64,000 bases of DNA from Scytonema hofmannii PCC 7110 (GCF_000346485.2 NZ_KQ976354.1:5673007-5737006); one strand, 5' to 3'. Shown: positions 34,544 to 44,752, counted from the stretch's first letter. The notes: generated by a model from the letters alone, not told the origin. Numbers and translations are program-made.

Positions 34544-36463
34544 CTAACCATCGCCAATTTTTGCAACAAAAAGATTTTTGTTGCTGTTGCGTTTCTGTAG
34601 CAAACCTGCACTTAGAAGACTAAACGCCAAGACACCCAACACCGACGTGGGTTCAGGAATGGGCGTTACAGAAGGACTAACGAGTGCCGCTACGGCTCTA
34701 TCAGCCTGAATAAAGCCATACCCGCTGTCAAAGTCAAAGCCAAGTGTCCTCATATCGAGTGCTGTGCTTTCCAGGAGCGAATAAATCTTACTAGGGCTGG
34801 TGTCCGGAGCTGCTTGGAGCATTAACGCCGCTACAGCTGCCGCATGTGGGGCGGCGGCTGATGTGCCAAAGAAGTTCGGTAATCCATCATTATCGGGATC
34901 TACCCCAGCAAAGAAAAATGTGGTGTTAACCCCGGTTGGAGCAACGATATCCGGCTTCAAGCGAATCTCCGGGTTTGCCAATCTATTGCCAGATGTATCA
35001 AATAGTATTGGTGTCGATCCGGCTGAAGAAAATGGATCTAGCACTGCCGGAGACGTACCAAATTCAGGTGTTAAATAGTAAGGTGCTGCTACTACCGCCT
35101 CTGCTCCAGCAGCGTTAGGATGTCCGTAGAGCGCCCCACTATCGGTGTTAAACTCGTTGATAGTACCCAAAAAAGTTAACGCTACGTACTTCATCAAGTT
35201 AGCGTAGGGTCCAGCTGAGTGCGAAATTGCGAGGTTGAATTGATCTGTCCCGAAGGAGCCGTCGTTGACGAACGTGAAGACCTCTATAGCATCTGCACCA
35301 ATGTTGTTATCGGCGCTGAAGCTCAATACATTGGTACCAGTACTATCAAATAAAAGAACGTTCAGATCGTTGGGGGAGCCGCCACTGCCAGGGCTAACAG
35401 AAAAAAACGGTGAATCCCACTGGAAGGAAATTCTAAACCTGGTACCTTCGGGAACTGTAATGCTTTGTAAAACATCCACTCCTGATCCCGGATCAAAATC
35501 ATGCAACTCACCCCTCAATATGGGGTCGCTTAAGCCGCTTGGATTAAATGCACTTTCATAAGCGTCGCGACCATAATTGCCAGCAGAGGAGAAGTAGGAA
35601 ACGCCTTGAGCCACTACGCTGTCCACAGCTTGGGCAATAATCCCATCTTGGAACATCGGCTCAGCGAAGTAAATTACGTTGTCTACGATGACGTTAGCCC
35701 CAGCTTCGTTTGCTAGCCTTAGAATGCCATTGGCGAAATCAGCCTCACTCACGAATGCCGTGTGAAAAGCCAAGTTGGCACCGGGAGCCACATCGTGAAT
35801 CACCTGCATTGTGGCACGACCTTCATCGTTGCCACCACTTGGCAAATCCTTCAGCACGTTAATGCCGGATGGTAGGTCGCCACTAGCCACATCGGCGGCT
35901 GCCCCGCCCAAGTTATCAAAGCTGTTCGACAGTACGCCCACCGTAACACCAGTTCCGTCCACATTAAAGATACTCCGGGCAACGTCGGCCTTCATAGCGA
36001 TATCGCCTTGGCTAGTAGTTAGTCCTACATTGGCTAACGGTTGATAGGCTGGTCTAGCAAATTGCAGGCTGTTTAAGTTTGCCATATTGTCTATAGCTTC
36101 GATAGGCAGCATACCCGAAACGATAGATCCTCTTGTTGAGGTCTTGTGTAACCCTAACTGTTCCAGGTTTTTTAACAGGGCGTTTGTGCTACCAGAAGCA
36201 ACGGCATTAATTGCCACATGATTGTTGTGCAATTGTAATAAAGAGTCGGGCAGTTGGAAGGTGACACCGTCTGCTTTTTGGAGAGCCGATTCATATGCAG
36301 TATAGAGCGAAGCTAGGTCGCCGCCCACCTTAGCTATCGGCTCCTCCCGATCGAAGCTAATGCTGTTGGTCAACGTGGCTGCTTGTGTGATCGCCGACAA
36401 ACCTCCAAGGAATGCAGTTGTAGCGATCGCTGTTGATGCAATGGTTTTGTGGAGAAGCCTCAT
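34544..36463 (-). CDS. subtilase-like (S8) secreted protein with PEP-CTERM anchor
   Basis: The protein has 639 residues with a signal peptide to about residue 28 (ATTAFLGGLSAITQA). The subtilase core begins near VDGTGVTVGVLSNSFDN and the serine motif is FFGTSAAAPHAAAVAALML near residue 535. The C-terminus has PIPEPTS, a hydrophobic helix and a basic tail, the PEP-CTERM sorting signal. Asn stands where the catalytic Asp is expected (SNSFD), and no HGT motif is seen. The equivalent segment reads NDEGRATMQVIHDVAPGA. Activity is therefore doubtful or relies on another triad. It lies between the Nif11 operon and LanM1, where a leader-trimming role would be plausible. Confidence 0.8.
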   Translation of the reverse strand: MRLLHKTIASTAIATTAFLGGLSAITQAATLTNSISFDREEPIAKVGGDLASLYTAYESALQKADGVTFQLPDSLLQLHNNHVAINAVASGSTNALLKNLEQLGLHKTSTRGSIVSGMLPIEAIDNMANLNSLQFARPAYQPLANVGLTTSQGDIAMKADVARSIFNVDGTGVTVGVLSNSFDNLGGAAADVASGDLPSGINVLKDLPSGGNDEGRATMQVIHDVAPGANLAFHTAFVSEADFANGILRLANEAGANVIVDNVIYFAEPMFQDGIIAQAVDSVVAQGVSYFSSAGNYGRDAYESAFNPSGLSDPILRGELHDFDPGSGVDVLQSITVPEGTRFRISFQWDSPFFSVSPGSGGSPNDLNVLLFDSTGTNVLSFSADNNIGADAIEVFTFVNDGSFGTDQFNLAISHSAGPYANLMKYVALTFLGTINEFNTDSGALYGHPNAAGAEAVVAAPYYLTPEFGTSPAVLDPFSSAGSTPILFDTSGNRLANPEIRLKPDIVAPTGVNTTFFFAGVDPDNDGLPNFFGTSAAAPHAAAVAALMLQAAPDTSPSKIYSLLESTALDMRTLGFDFDSGYGFIQADRAVAALVSPSVTPIPEPTSVLGVLAFSLLSAGLLQKRNSNKNLFVAKIGDG

Positions 36464-36677
36464 TTCTTCATTCCTCTACGTATTTAGAAGCTGTCAAGCA
36501 CTTTTCGCCTAAGTTGGCTTAAAACCGTATTTTTGCTGAATTTACATGAACAATCTTATCTTACTATTACTTAGACGTTACTGAATGAAGAAATGATTGA
36601 GGTAAACAAAGAAACCATTCTTTACTCCAAGTAGTACAGCAGCAAGCGCCTTGACTTTTGGAGTATCATGCAGTTTC

Positions 36678-39600
36678 CTACTGCCATAGCAGCACAGAGG
36701 GAAGCAAGTTTGGATACGCTAACCTCAATAGCTCGTAACCAATTCCAGATGTTCCCAAAAAGAAACCAGGATTGTAAATATCTTTATGAAGATTGGGAAA
36801 GAGATAAAAAGAACCAGCTTGTTCTGCTCTAGTCACAACCCATGCTGCTTGTTTTTGAGCGGTTTCAATTAATTCCGGGCGTGATAGTTGCTGGGCTGCT
36901 ATTAGCAGAAGCTCAATTCTGCCAAAGTTGCCGCAGCACAGACGGTCTACTCCTTGCAAATTGACTTGTAGCGTGGTCTTTAAAGCTACTTCAATTTCAT
37001 GTCGAATTTGACAAGTATCAAGCACCGAAACACCACCTAAGCGCACCATACCAATACCAGGAGCGCCATGACACCAGCTGGTTTTAAACGACGGTTTTTC
37101 AAACCTTAAGTCCGGCCAATTGCCAGCTTCTGGAGAAAAGACGCTGTGTTCATAGGCGATCGCTTCCTTGGCAGCTTTCAGAAACACTGAATCTTGAGTG
37201 GTATCATACAACCGCAGCAAAGCGTAGGCAATGCCAGCTGCACCGTGGGAAAATCCTGTCAATAGTTTTCCGTCTAAACTTAACCAAGTTCTAGAACCAG
37301 TATCACTGGCAACACGGTTTTTCAAGAGATGATTGCCACAAATCGTTGCCTGTTCCAGAAATGCTGGCTCAGCAGTGAGATTGTGTAAGGCTAACAAACC
37401 TAGAATTGCCCCTGCAGATCCACCCATAACGTCAAAATGTTGATCGGTACCAATAGCCTCCGGTTTCATTAGGTGTGCTGCTTGTTTAGCATCTTCCACG
37501 AGAGCGGGTTCGCCCAAAAATTGACTAATTCGCACTAAAGCATAGATAATTGAACCTAGCCCCATAGCTCCACCGATACCTGTTTGCTCGGCGAATTTTT
37601 GCTGATATTTAAGGTCTGAGGTTTGCAAAACCCGACGCAGGGGTTGCAAAGCTTCCAATGCCAAGTCGCGAAATCCAATGCCGCCCGTGACAGCTTCTAA
37701 TGCTGCCAGGAATAAGGCTACCCCACAACGTCCGTCGTACAAGCCATCTCCTATTGGCTGAAGTTGGAATCGGTCTGCCAGAGGCATATATCCTAGTCCA
37801 ATCCAGGTAGCACTACCGTCGGCAGCACAAATTGCGGAGCGTTTCAGATCTTGAGCGATCGCAACTGCCTGCTCCACCATCTGTTTCTGGCTCAAGGGGG
37901 CGACAGCATCAAAATTCAAATAGGCATTACTATATGGTAATGTATCGCTCAGTTCACTAGTGATACTTGAGTACAACGAACCCCGTATAATAATAATCTG
38001 CTGTGCTAGATCCTTATCGCTGAGCTGCTGTAGCCGAGAATTCACTGCGGAATAAGTAGGTTCTGTAAAACATTGTTCGATAGTTTGACTGGAGCCAATC
38101 GACAATGCAGCACTATCTGAATAAGCAACGAAGTAGGGGATATCCATCTGCTCCATCGCCTGTAGTTCTACTTTCAAGAGTGACCATAAGAGAGGCTTTG
38201 AGTCTGATGAGAGAAAGGCTCTGCTGAGAAGGTCGAGCTTAATACTGCGTTCGACGCCATCCCGCAGCCATTCAGGTTGCAGCGAATTGCAAAGTATAGA
38301 ACCATAGACTTGGGTGGCACGAAAAACAAAGCGAACTTGTTGATGGTTTAGCGCTGTCAAAGGGCTATCTGAGACCAAGAGTGCTTCCCGGTGTTTTACC
38401 AGGAATTGATACATTTGTTGAAAACCATCCACAAGTTCTTCAACATAATCGTTTGGCAATAAAGTGACACCCTTTAAAGGAGGCACATTAGCTCTCGACG
38501 GGATTTTCGCAAATTCATAACTTAAGGACATATTATCGGTGTTAATGTTACGCCATTTAAGTACGTGATAAGATGTCTCCTGTTCGCCGTCTGCCCCTCC
38601 TAATCCACTTAAGGTAAAAACTTTGCGTCCGTCCGGTCCAAAGAGCCATTGCGGTAAGAAATTGCTTCGCAGGACAGAATCCTTAAAAAGTTGTCGATCC
38701 GCCAGTAATTGAGCCTGTGCATATTTTCCTGAGTCTGCCGTCTCCCGGACTTGGTGATGCATTAACGTCTCCATATCCACCAAGACTGGGTGTTCCCCGC
38801 AACTAATCAGATTTTCAAAATGGCAGTCATTTGCTTTTAGGAGATACAGCACGCACAGCAGCATCCCAGCACGCTGGTAATAGCGTTGGACTTCCTGTTT
38901 ATCTTGACATGGCAAAGACTCTACAAATTCAACCCAACCGTAGGTTGAGTGATTGATCGTTCTAAGTAACTTAAAAGGTAAAGAGATTCCTTGCTGATTA
39001 ATCCAGGCAAGTAACTTAAAATACCCTTCTTCCAAGCCTAAGTCTCTAGGTTTGTATATCAATTTCAGACCTGAGGCAAAAACTACCGCGATCACGGAAC
39101 GACCATTATTATGGGGGTCAGAAAGAGACGGATAGATGGTAACGACCTGACTTAGTTCCGCTTCAGTCTGAAAAGTTCGCTGAATTTCAGACCAGTCTGA
39201 GGCTAATCGCAGAAGAAATTCCCCAATAGCATCGACCCAAAAGTCTGTTACCGTCGCAACTAGTCTAGCTAACACAGGGTATTGCTGGAAAAAGGACAGG
39301 AGTCCCCCTCCCTTGAGCATATACTTGATAAAAGCTTGATACTGCTCCTTGGAATGACTACTCTCAAATTGTCCAAGTAAGCGGAGTAGTGGAGACTGCT
39401 TACTGGCACGAAAAGTTGAGAAATTTAATTCCAGTATTGGTGAGGAATAACCAGCAAGCAATCCCAAAAGACTACGCTCAAGTGTTGCCTGGGCTTCTTC
39501 TGAAAGTAAATGGTACTTATCGCCTGTCCGAACAATTAATTTCTGCTTGGCAATATGTATGAAAGGCAAAAAAACTTCTTCAAAGGGAACTGGCTCTTGG

Positions 39601-39962
39601 CAACTCAAACAACGGTACACTTCTGCCGCACCCTTTTCTAAGGTTTCAACAGAAATCAAAGCAGAGGCTTTAATACCTTCATTTAAAGTTTTCACCCACG
39701 GTGGTAAATTCTGCTCATCAGCCATGTGAACAGAACCAAGCACACGGCGCACAGTGTCTAAGGTAAGACCATCCCAAGCAAGTCGCTTCTCGAATTTCTC
39801 CTGGTCTCCCTTAGCGACAATCTGACACCACTTTTCAAGCCTGGATGGAACGATATCATCGAATTCTAGAGCATCATTAGGCAAGAACCCAGTTCCAAGG
39901 CGTTCGGTAATTGTGCTGGCTCGCTCTACGATGTTAACCAGCTCTTTTTTAGAAAATTCCAT
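36678..39962 (-). CDS. lanM: class II lanthipeptide synthetase LanM (copy 1)
   Basis: The protein has 1094 residues. The N-terminal dehydratase domain (DUF4135 type) spans about residues 150-600, with GRSVIAVVFASGLKLIYKPR and LLKANDCHFENLISCGEHPV. The C-terminal cyclase domain, about 740-1090, has FSHGAAGIAYALLRLY, SWCHGAPGIGMVRLGG near 960 and RLCCGNFGRIELLL near 1007. The last is a CCG motif, in which cysteine replaces the usual zinc-binding histidine. This is seen in ProcM-like synthetases that accept many substrates. It would dehydrate Ser/Thr and form thioether rings in NHLP precursors such as 40327-40653. Confidence 0.95.
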   Translation of the reverse strand: MEFSKKELVNIVERASTITERLGTGFLPNDALEFDDIVPSRLEKWCQIVAKGDQEKFEKRLAWDGLTLDTVRRVLGSVHMADEQNLPPWVKTLNEGIKASALISVETLEKGAAEVYRCLSCQEPVPFEEVFLPFIHIAKQKLIVRTGDKYHLLSEEAQATLERSLLGLLAGYSSPILELNFSTFRASKQSPLLRLLGQFESSHSKEQYQAFIKYMLKGGGLLSFFQQYPVLARLVATVTDFWVDAIGEFLLRLASDWSEIQRTFQTEAELSQVVTIYPSLSDPHNNGRSVIAVVFASGLKLIYKPRDLGLEEGYFKLLAWINQQGISLPFKLLRTINHSTYGWVEFVESLPCQDKQEVQRYYQRAGMLLCVLYLLKANDCHFENLISCGEHPVLVDMETLMHHQVRETADSGKYAQAQLLADRQLFKDSVLRSNFLPQWLFGPDGRKVFTLSGLGGADGEQETSYHVLKWRNINTDNMSLSYEFAKIPSRANVPPLKGVTLLPNDYVEELVDGFQQMYQFLVKHREALLVSDSPLTALNHQQVRFVFRATQVYGSILCNSLQPEWLRDGVERSIKLDLLSRAFLSSDSKPLLWSLLKVELQAMEQMDIPYFVAYSDSAALSIGSSQTIEQCFTEPTYSAVNSRLQQLSDKDLAQQIIIIRGSLYSSITSELSDTLPYSNAYLNFDAVAPLSQKQMVEQAVAIAQDLKRSAICAADGSATWIGLGYMPLADRFQLQPIGDGLYDGRCGVALFLAALEAVTGGIGFRDLALEALQPLRRVLQTSDLKYQQKFAEQTGIGGAMGLGSIIYALVRISQFLGEPALVEDAKQAAHLMKPEAIGTDQHFDVMGGSAGAILGLLALHNLTAEPAFLEQATICGNHLLKNRVASDTGSRTWLSLDGKLLTGFSHGAAGIAYALLRLYDTTQDSVFLKAAKEAIAYEHSVFSPEAGNWPDLRFEKPSFKTSWCHGAPGIGMVRLGGVSVLDTCQIRHEIEVALKTTLQVNLQGVDRLCCGNFGRIELLLIAAQQLSRPELIETAQKQAAWVVTRAEQAGSFYLFPNLHKDIYNPGFFLGTSGIGYELLRLAYPNLLPSVLLWQ

Positions 39963-40044
39963 CGCTTATTAATCAAGTCTTTTGGTGAATTAGGCCAGTA
40001 CTAGTTCTTGAACGAACACGGTTAGGGTTTTGTCCGAGGCAGAC

Positions 40045-40116
40045 TTAAAACTTTACAACATCTTGCAGGGCTTTGGTAATGATTTGCTGTTCAAAATTTT
40101 GATTGGAGTTGCTCAT
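40045..40116 (-). pseudogene. truncated NHLP leader (lost precursor)
   Basis: ATG at 40116 reads MSNSNQNFEQQIITKALQDV, VKF and stop. The first 19 residues match the start of the precursor at 40327-40653 (MSNPNQTLEERIIAKAMNDE). Leader end and core are missing. Flanking sequence also repeats that of the intact precursor: a TCCGAGG arm downstream and GCGCTTAT upstream. A tandem duplication was therefore followed by deletion. Confidence 0.75.
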
Positions 40117-40182
40117 ATTGTAGCCTCTAATTGAAACTGTACAGGCGCTTATAAGACTGTAGGTAAATTATGTTTAGTAATG

Positions 40183-40243
40183 CCTCGGACAAACACGGCT
40201 AGGCGTTTCTCCGAGGTTACCGTGTCAAGTACTTGACACGGTA
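40183..40243. promoter_or_regulatory. hairpin plus 26-base perfect palindrome
   Basis: CCTCGGA (40183) and TCCGAGG (40210) form a 7-base-pair stem. Immediately after it, ACCGTGTCAAGTACTTGACA with the following CGGT forms a perfect palindrome at 40218-40243. It lies downstream of the intact precursor and upstream of the truncated one. It could be a terminator, processing hairpin or operator. No T-run follows on the minus strand. Confidence 0.5.
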
Positions 40244-40326
40244 GTGAGAAGGCAAATTCTCACTGTCCGTTACTCAGCAAAATGCCTCACAATCAGTGAA
40301 GCAGTAACTACTTACACACTCCTGAA

Positions 40327-40653
40327 TTAGCGTCTACAGACGGCAATACTAAAGATTACAACGGCACAAAATGGTGTTGTCTGTGCTTCAGCTCCTACAC
40401 CTCCTGCCACAGCTTCTAACTGTTGCTCAGACAACTCTTGATTCGGCAGTTCATCTGTATTTGGGGGAAGTACCAGGTAAACTTTCTTTTTCGTTTGCTG
40501 AACAACTTCAATTTCAACTTCCTGTGGCCAAGAACGACCCAGTTCTTGTTCAATAATTAACCTGGGATTGCTCATTAGCTGTTGCTTATAAGCCTCATCG
40601 TTCATTGCTTTGGCAATAATGCGTTCTTCGAGAGTTTGATTTGGATTACTCAT
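40327..40653 (-). CDS. NHLP-leader lanthipeptide precursor 1
   Basis: The precursor has 108 residues. The nitrile-hydratase-like leader has EERIIAKAMNDEAYKQQLMS, IEQELGRSWPQEVEIEVVQQ and LSEQQLEAVAGG, with cleavage after Gly85. The 23-residue core begins VGAEAQTTPFC and ends SIAVCRR. It has two Thr, one Ser and two Cys, enough for two thioether rings. It is the nearest substrate for LanM1, 365 bases upstream of it. Two copies of the shared upstream motif lie 70-220 bases before its ATG. Confidence 0.9.
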   Translation of the reverse strand: MSNPNQTLEERIIAKAMNDEAYKQQLMSNPRLIIEQELGRSWPQEVEIEVVQQTKKKVYLVLPPNTDELPNQELSEQQLEAVAGGVGAEAQTTPFCAVVIFSIAVCRR

Positions 40654-40724
40654 GTCAATTACCTCTATTTAGTAACCTACGGGCTTCTGTGTAAGCGCTT
40701 ATTACATCTCTAAGATTAAAATGG

Positions 40725-40871
40725 ATAAACCGAGGTTACAATCAACTATTTTTTGGTCAGACTCGCGTTTATTTTGATGCTGGTTGTTACTGATAATGTA
40801 TAAACCAAGGTCATAATCAACTATTTTTTGGTTAGACTCACGTTTATTTTGATTTTGCTTATTGCTGACAT
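40725..40871. promoter_or_regulatory. shared upstream motif, tandem copies 2 and 3
   Basis: Two direct copies with a 75-base period. Each has ATAAACC, then AATCAACTATTTTTTGGT, AGACTC, CGTTTATTTTGATT-like sequence. The core AATC-AC-AT-TTT-GGT-AGACT also occurs at 44831-44881. The nearer copy ends about 72 bases upstream of the precursor ATG on the minus strand. The rest of 40654-41265 is AT-rich and holds no gene I recognise. Confidence 0.6.
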
Positions 40872-41265
40872 TTTCTTCCAAAAATTATGAATTAAGTGCT
40901 CTTATTGGAAAATAATTTTAATGAAAAAATATATTTTTAAAAAAATAAATAAATCTCTCTGACTATGATGGCACTGCGGATAAGAATTTGATTTTTTGTA
41001 ATCGCACTAAACTAAACCGATGAGGAGATGCGATCGCACTTCTGCTCCCAAACTCTAAAGCTTGGATTTTCAACAACAGTCAGTATGATTTTGGCTCGTA
41101 AGGCGAGTACTTTGACCTGTTTTGCGGACGATACGGCTTTAGCCGTTAGCGCTTACGCTATCGCTTGTTGCTGCAACAGCCTTTTTTCGTATAAATGTCA
41201 GTTGCACAGAGTAAGTTGTTTGCCGACCAATCATAATCCTGAATGGTTGAGGGAAGTAAATCCAA

Positions 41266-41490
41266 GACCAATATCGGCGACAGCAATGGGCAAGGGCGTC
41301 TGTCGGTTTTGACCTGCTTTCACGTCTCTGGCGGCAAGGGGTTGAGGCTATGATTAAAATAGGGATTTGTCGGGAGACTAATAATGCCCCGTACCGATCA
41401 ACAATAAAGGCGTAACTCTAGGAGCCACGCAATTCATTAACAATTTCCCAGATATCTTCTATCTTAACGTTGAATACCGTTACTCCCACA
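41266..41490 (-). pseudogene. fused remnants of a second sensor-permease pair
   Basis: Bases 41296-41490 match 31418-31613 of the cache-HAMP gene at close to nine in ten positions. Bases 41266-41295 are identical to 30026-30055 inside the permease-like gene. The order is that of the intact operon, with the 1.4 kb between deleted. The sensor part runs into the end of the LanM2 gene at a shared TGTGGGAGT, so the last LanM2 codons lie in the junction. Confidence 0.85.
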
Positions 41491-44400
41491 GCAATACGGA
41501 AGGAAGTGATTCTGGATATGCTAGCCTCAGGAGTTCATAACCAATTCCAGCAGTGCCTTGAAAGAAACCAGGGTTGTAAATATCTCCGCGAAGTTCGGGA
41601 AATAGATAAAAAGTACCAACTTGCTTTGCTCTTGCTACAACCCATGCCGCTTGTTTTTGGACAGTGTTCCAGAGTTCGGGACGCGACAGTTTGCAGGCTC
41701 CTACCAATAGCACCTCCATCCTGCCAAAATTGCCGCAGCAGAGATGGTCGATGTTCTGCAAACCAAACTGTTGAGTTGTATTTAAAGCGACTGCAATCTC
41801 TTGTCGGATTTCAGGAGTATCGAGAATTTCCAGACCCCCCAAACGACCTAAACCAATGCCAGGAGCGCCATGACACCAATTGGTTATAAACGAAGGCTTA
41901 CCCCCTTCAAGAGTAAAGGATCTTACGTCTGGCCAATTTCCAGCGTTGGGAGAAAATACACTGCGTTCGTAGGCGATCGCTTCTTCCGCCGCTTCTAGAA
42001 AAACCGTTTCTTGTGTGGTTTTGTACAATCGCAGTAGGGCGTAGGCAATGCCCGCCGCGCCATGAGAAAAGCCCGTCGCTAACTTGCCTTCTAGAGTTGC
42101 CCAAGCTCTAAATCCAGAATTGCTCTTGGTGCGATTTATCAGCAGATGATAACCTAAAGCAGTGGCTCGATCCAGAACAGCTGGATCTGATGAAGCTTGG
42201 TAGAAACTCAGTAATCCTAGTATTGCTCCTGCTGCCCCTGCTATTATGTCAAAGGAGCGATCGCTAGCAATGCTTTCCTGAGTTATTAAGGAGGCTGCAA
42301 GGCTAGCAATATTTAAAAGCTCCGGTTCATCTAGAGATTGACTAACCCTTACCAAGGCGTAAACTATAGACCCTAATCCAGTACTTCCACTGATACCCAT
42401 TTGCTTGGTAATTCTACGCTGAAAACTTGTATCTGTCTCCTGCAAAGTTTTTCTCAGGGGCTGTAAGGCGCTCAGTGCTAAATCTCGAAATTCTGTATCA
42501 TCCGTAACTTTTGCCAACGCTGCTAAAAATAAAGCGACTCCGCAAACACCATCATACAATCCATCCCCCAAGGGTTGAAGTTGCATCCGCTCAGCCTTGG
42601 GCAGGTATCCCATGCCAATCCAGGTAACACTACCATCGGCGGCTTGAATTGCTCGTTGTTGCAGTTCTTTGGCAATTTCCACTGCTTCATGCACCAGTTG
42701 TAATTGTGTCAAGTGAACAGTTGCATCCAAATCTAAACCAGCATTAACAAACGTACAGGGTGCGGTATCGGTCATGCCACGAGCAACCCGCGAGTAAAAA
42801 GAACCCCGAATAATTGCAATCTGTTGAGCTAAATCTGCATCATTAAGCCTCTGGAGATGTCTAATCATTCGATTATAACTAGGTTCTTTAAAATATCCCT
42901 CAATTATCAAATCAGGGTTGACTATCAGGGCATCACTACTGGAATCAGCAACAAAGTAAGGAATATCCATTTGTTCTAAGGCTTGGAGTTCCACCGCTAG
43001 CAGCGACCAGATTGGGGGTTTTGCGTCGGCTGCCAAAAACGCACGACTCAGTACATCCAGCTCAATACTATAGTCTACGCCATGGCGCAGGTAATTTGGA
43101 TTGAGGGCTTTACCTAGAACATGAGAGTAGACTTGGGTAGGGCGAAACAAAAACCGTACTTTCTGATGAGCAAAGGCGGCTATTGGACTATCAGTTGCCA
43201 GAAGCACTTCTCGTCGCTCTGACAAGAACTGATACATCTGCCGGAAACCATCTATGAGTTCATTAACGTAATCATTTGGTGATAAGGTAATATCATTCAG
43301 CAAAGGTGTATTGGCTGCGGGTGGCATGATGCCAGGTTCATACTCCAGTGCCATGTTATCAGTGTTGATGTTCTGCCACTTTGGCATTCTAAAAGGGATT
43401 TCCCCGCCAGCTCCCCCCAAACCACTAATGTCGTGAGCGTTCCCTCCATCTGCCCCAAATTCCCATCTCGGCAGGAGTCCAGTCCACAGCACGGAATCTT
43501 CAAAAAATTGCTCATTGGCTAAGGATTGCGCCCCTACTTCATTTGTGGCATTAACCTCGCGGGCACGGGGATGCAGAAGGGTTTCCAAATCTACCAGCAC
43601 TGGGTGTTCTCCACTGGCGATCAGATTTTCATCATGGCAGTCATTTCCTTGCAGCACATAGAGTAGACACAGCAGCATTCCGGCACGTTGGTAGTATCGC
43701 TGCACTGCAGCTTCGTCTTCACATGGCAAATGCTCTACAAATTCCATCCAGCCGTGGGTTTTGCAGTCGATAACTTTGAGTAACTTGAACGGCAACAGAA
43801 CTTGCTGCTGATTACACCAGGCTAGTAACTCAAAATACGTAACTTCCAAGCCCAAGCTTCTAGGTTTGTATATCAGTTTCAATCCAGAGGCAAAGGTCAA
43901 AGCTATCACCGAGCGTCCCCTATTGTGAAGATCGGAGAGATTCAATTGGATGGCAACAACCTGACCTATATCTTTTTGGAAGTTTTGTTGTATGGTTGAC
44001 AAGTTTAATGCTAACCGGTGGAAAAATTCCGCTTTTTCCTCCACCCAGAGATCCATTGCCGTTGCTACCAAGCGAGCTAAGACGTTGTACTTCTGGAAAA
44101 TGGACAGTAACTTGCCTGTTTTCAGGTCTTTGACAAAAGTTTGGTACTGCTTATTAGAATTAAAGCCTATGTCTTGTCCTCCTCCCCATAAAAGAGTGAA
44201 AGCAGATTGCTTGAGCGCTTTAAATAATGAAAACTCTAACTGTAGCGGCTGGGCGGAAAGAGACGCTAACTGCAACAACAGTTGACGTTCCAGAGATATG
44301 TGAACTGCTTCCGACAGCAGTTGCCAACTAGCACCGACGTGTGCAATGAGTTTCTGTCGCGCTACATACACAAAGGGTAGATAAACTTCTTCAAAGGGAA

Positions 44401-44752
44401 TTGGTTTTTCGATATCCAGACAGCGAGACGCATCAGCATCAGCTGTTTCCCAATCACTTTGTAAAACTTCCCGCAAAGTTTCTGTCCAGACAGGAAGCTG
44501 TTTTGGATCGACGAGGCGGACAGATCCAAGAACACTCCCGACAGCTTTAGAATCCAGTCCATCCCAGGCAAGACGTTTGGCAAATTTTTCTGGGTTGCTT
44601 TGTGCAACAACCTGACACCAGGTTTCCCACTGGGAGGTAATCAGCTTTTCGTTAGTTTGGGACTCATCAGGAATAAAGCACTCGCCCAATCTTTCAGTGA
44701 GTGTACTAGCTTGCTCAACTATTTTGATTAAATCTTGCCGTGAAACTTCCAT
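41480..44752 (-). CDS. lanM: class II lanthipeptide synthetase LanM (copy 2)
   Basis: The protein has 1090 residues, and is a collinear paralogue of LanM1. The dehydratase part has GRSVIALTFASGLKLIYKPR and LQGNDCHDENLIASGEHPVL. The cyclase part has GFSHGAAGIAYALLRLYKTT, NWCHGAPGIGLGRLGG near 957 and HLCCGNFGRMEVLL near 1002, again the CCG type. Its end, SLPSVLLWE, matches the usual LanM end, although the stop codon lies in a recombination junction. It is divergent from the precursor pair at 45152 and 45768, its likely substrates. The shared upstream motif lies 79 bases before the ATG. Confidence 0.95.
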   Translation of the reverse strand: MEVSRQDLIKIVEQASTLTERLGECFIPDESQTNEKLITSQWETWCQVVAQSNPEKFAKRLAWDGLDSKAVGSVLGSVRLVDPKQLPVWTETLREVLQSDWETADADASRCLDIEKPIPFEEVYLPFVYVARQKLIAHVGASWQLLSEAVHISLERQLLLQLASLSAQPLQLEFSLFKALKQSAFTLLWGGGQDIGFNSNKQYQTFVKDLKTGKLLSIFQKYNVLARLVATAMDLWVEEKAEFFHRLALNLSTIQQNFQKDIGQVVAIQLNLSDLHNRGRSVIALTFASGLKLIYKPRSLGLEVTYFELLAWCNQQQVLLPFKLLKVIDCKTHGWMEFVEHLPCEDEAAVQRYYQRAGMLLCLLYVLQGNDCHDENLIASGEHPVLVDLETLLHPRAREVNATNEVGAQSLANEQFFEDSVLWTGLLPRWEFGADGGNAHDISGLGGAGGEIPFRMPKWQNINTDNMALEYEPGIMPPAANTPLLNDITLSPNDYVNELIDGFRQMYQFLSERREVLLATDSPIAAFAHQKVRFLFRPTQVYSHVLGKALNPNYLRHGVDYSIELDVLSRAFLAADAKPPIWSLLAVELQALEQMDIPYFVADSSSDALIVNPDLIIEGYFKEPSYNRMIRHLQRLNDADLAQQIAIIRGSFYSRVARGMTDTAPCTFVNAGLDLDATVHLTQLQLVHEAVEIAKELQQRAIQAADGSVTWIGMGYLPKAERMQLQPLGDGLYDGVCGVALFLAALAKVTDDTEFRDLALSALQPLRKTLQETDTSFQRRITKQMGISGSTGLGSIVYALVRVSQSLDEPELLNIASLAASLITQESIASDRSFDIIAGAAGAILGLLSFYQASSDPAVLDRATALGYHLLINRTKSNSGFRAWATLEGKLATGFSHGAAGIAYALLRLYKTTQETVFLEAAEEAIAYERSVFSPNAGNWPDVRSFTLEGGKPSFITNWCHGAPGIGLGRLGGLEILDTPEIRQEIAVALNTTQQFGLQNIDHLCCGNFGRMEVLLVGACKLSRPELWNTVQKQAAWVVARAKQVGTFYLFPELRGDIYNPGFFQGTAGIGYELLRLAYPESLPSVLLWE

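Noticed and set aside
41028-41312. Open frame of 94 codons on the plus strand
   Set aside because: It spans the edge of the sensor-permease fossil, has a cysteine-rich random composition and no start signal.
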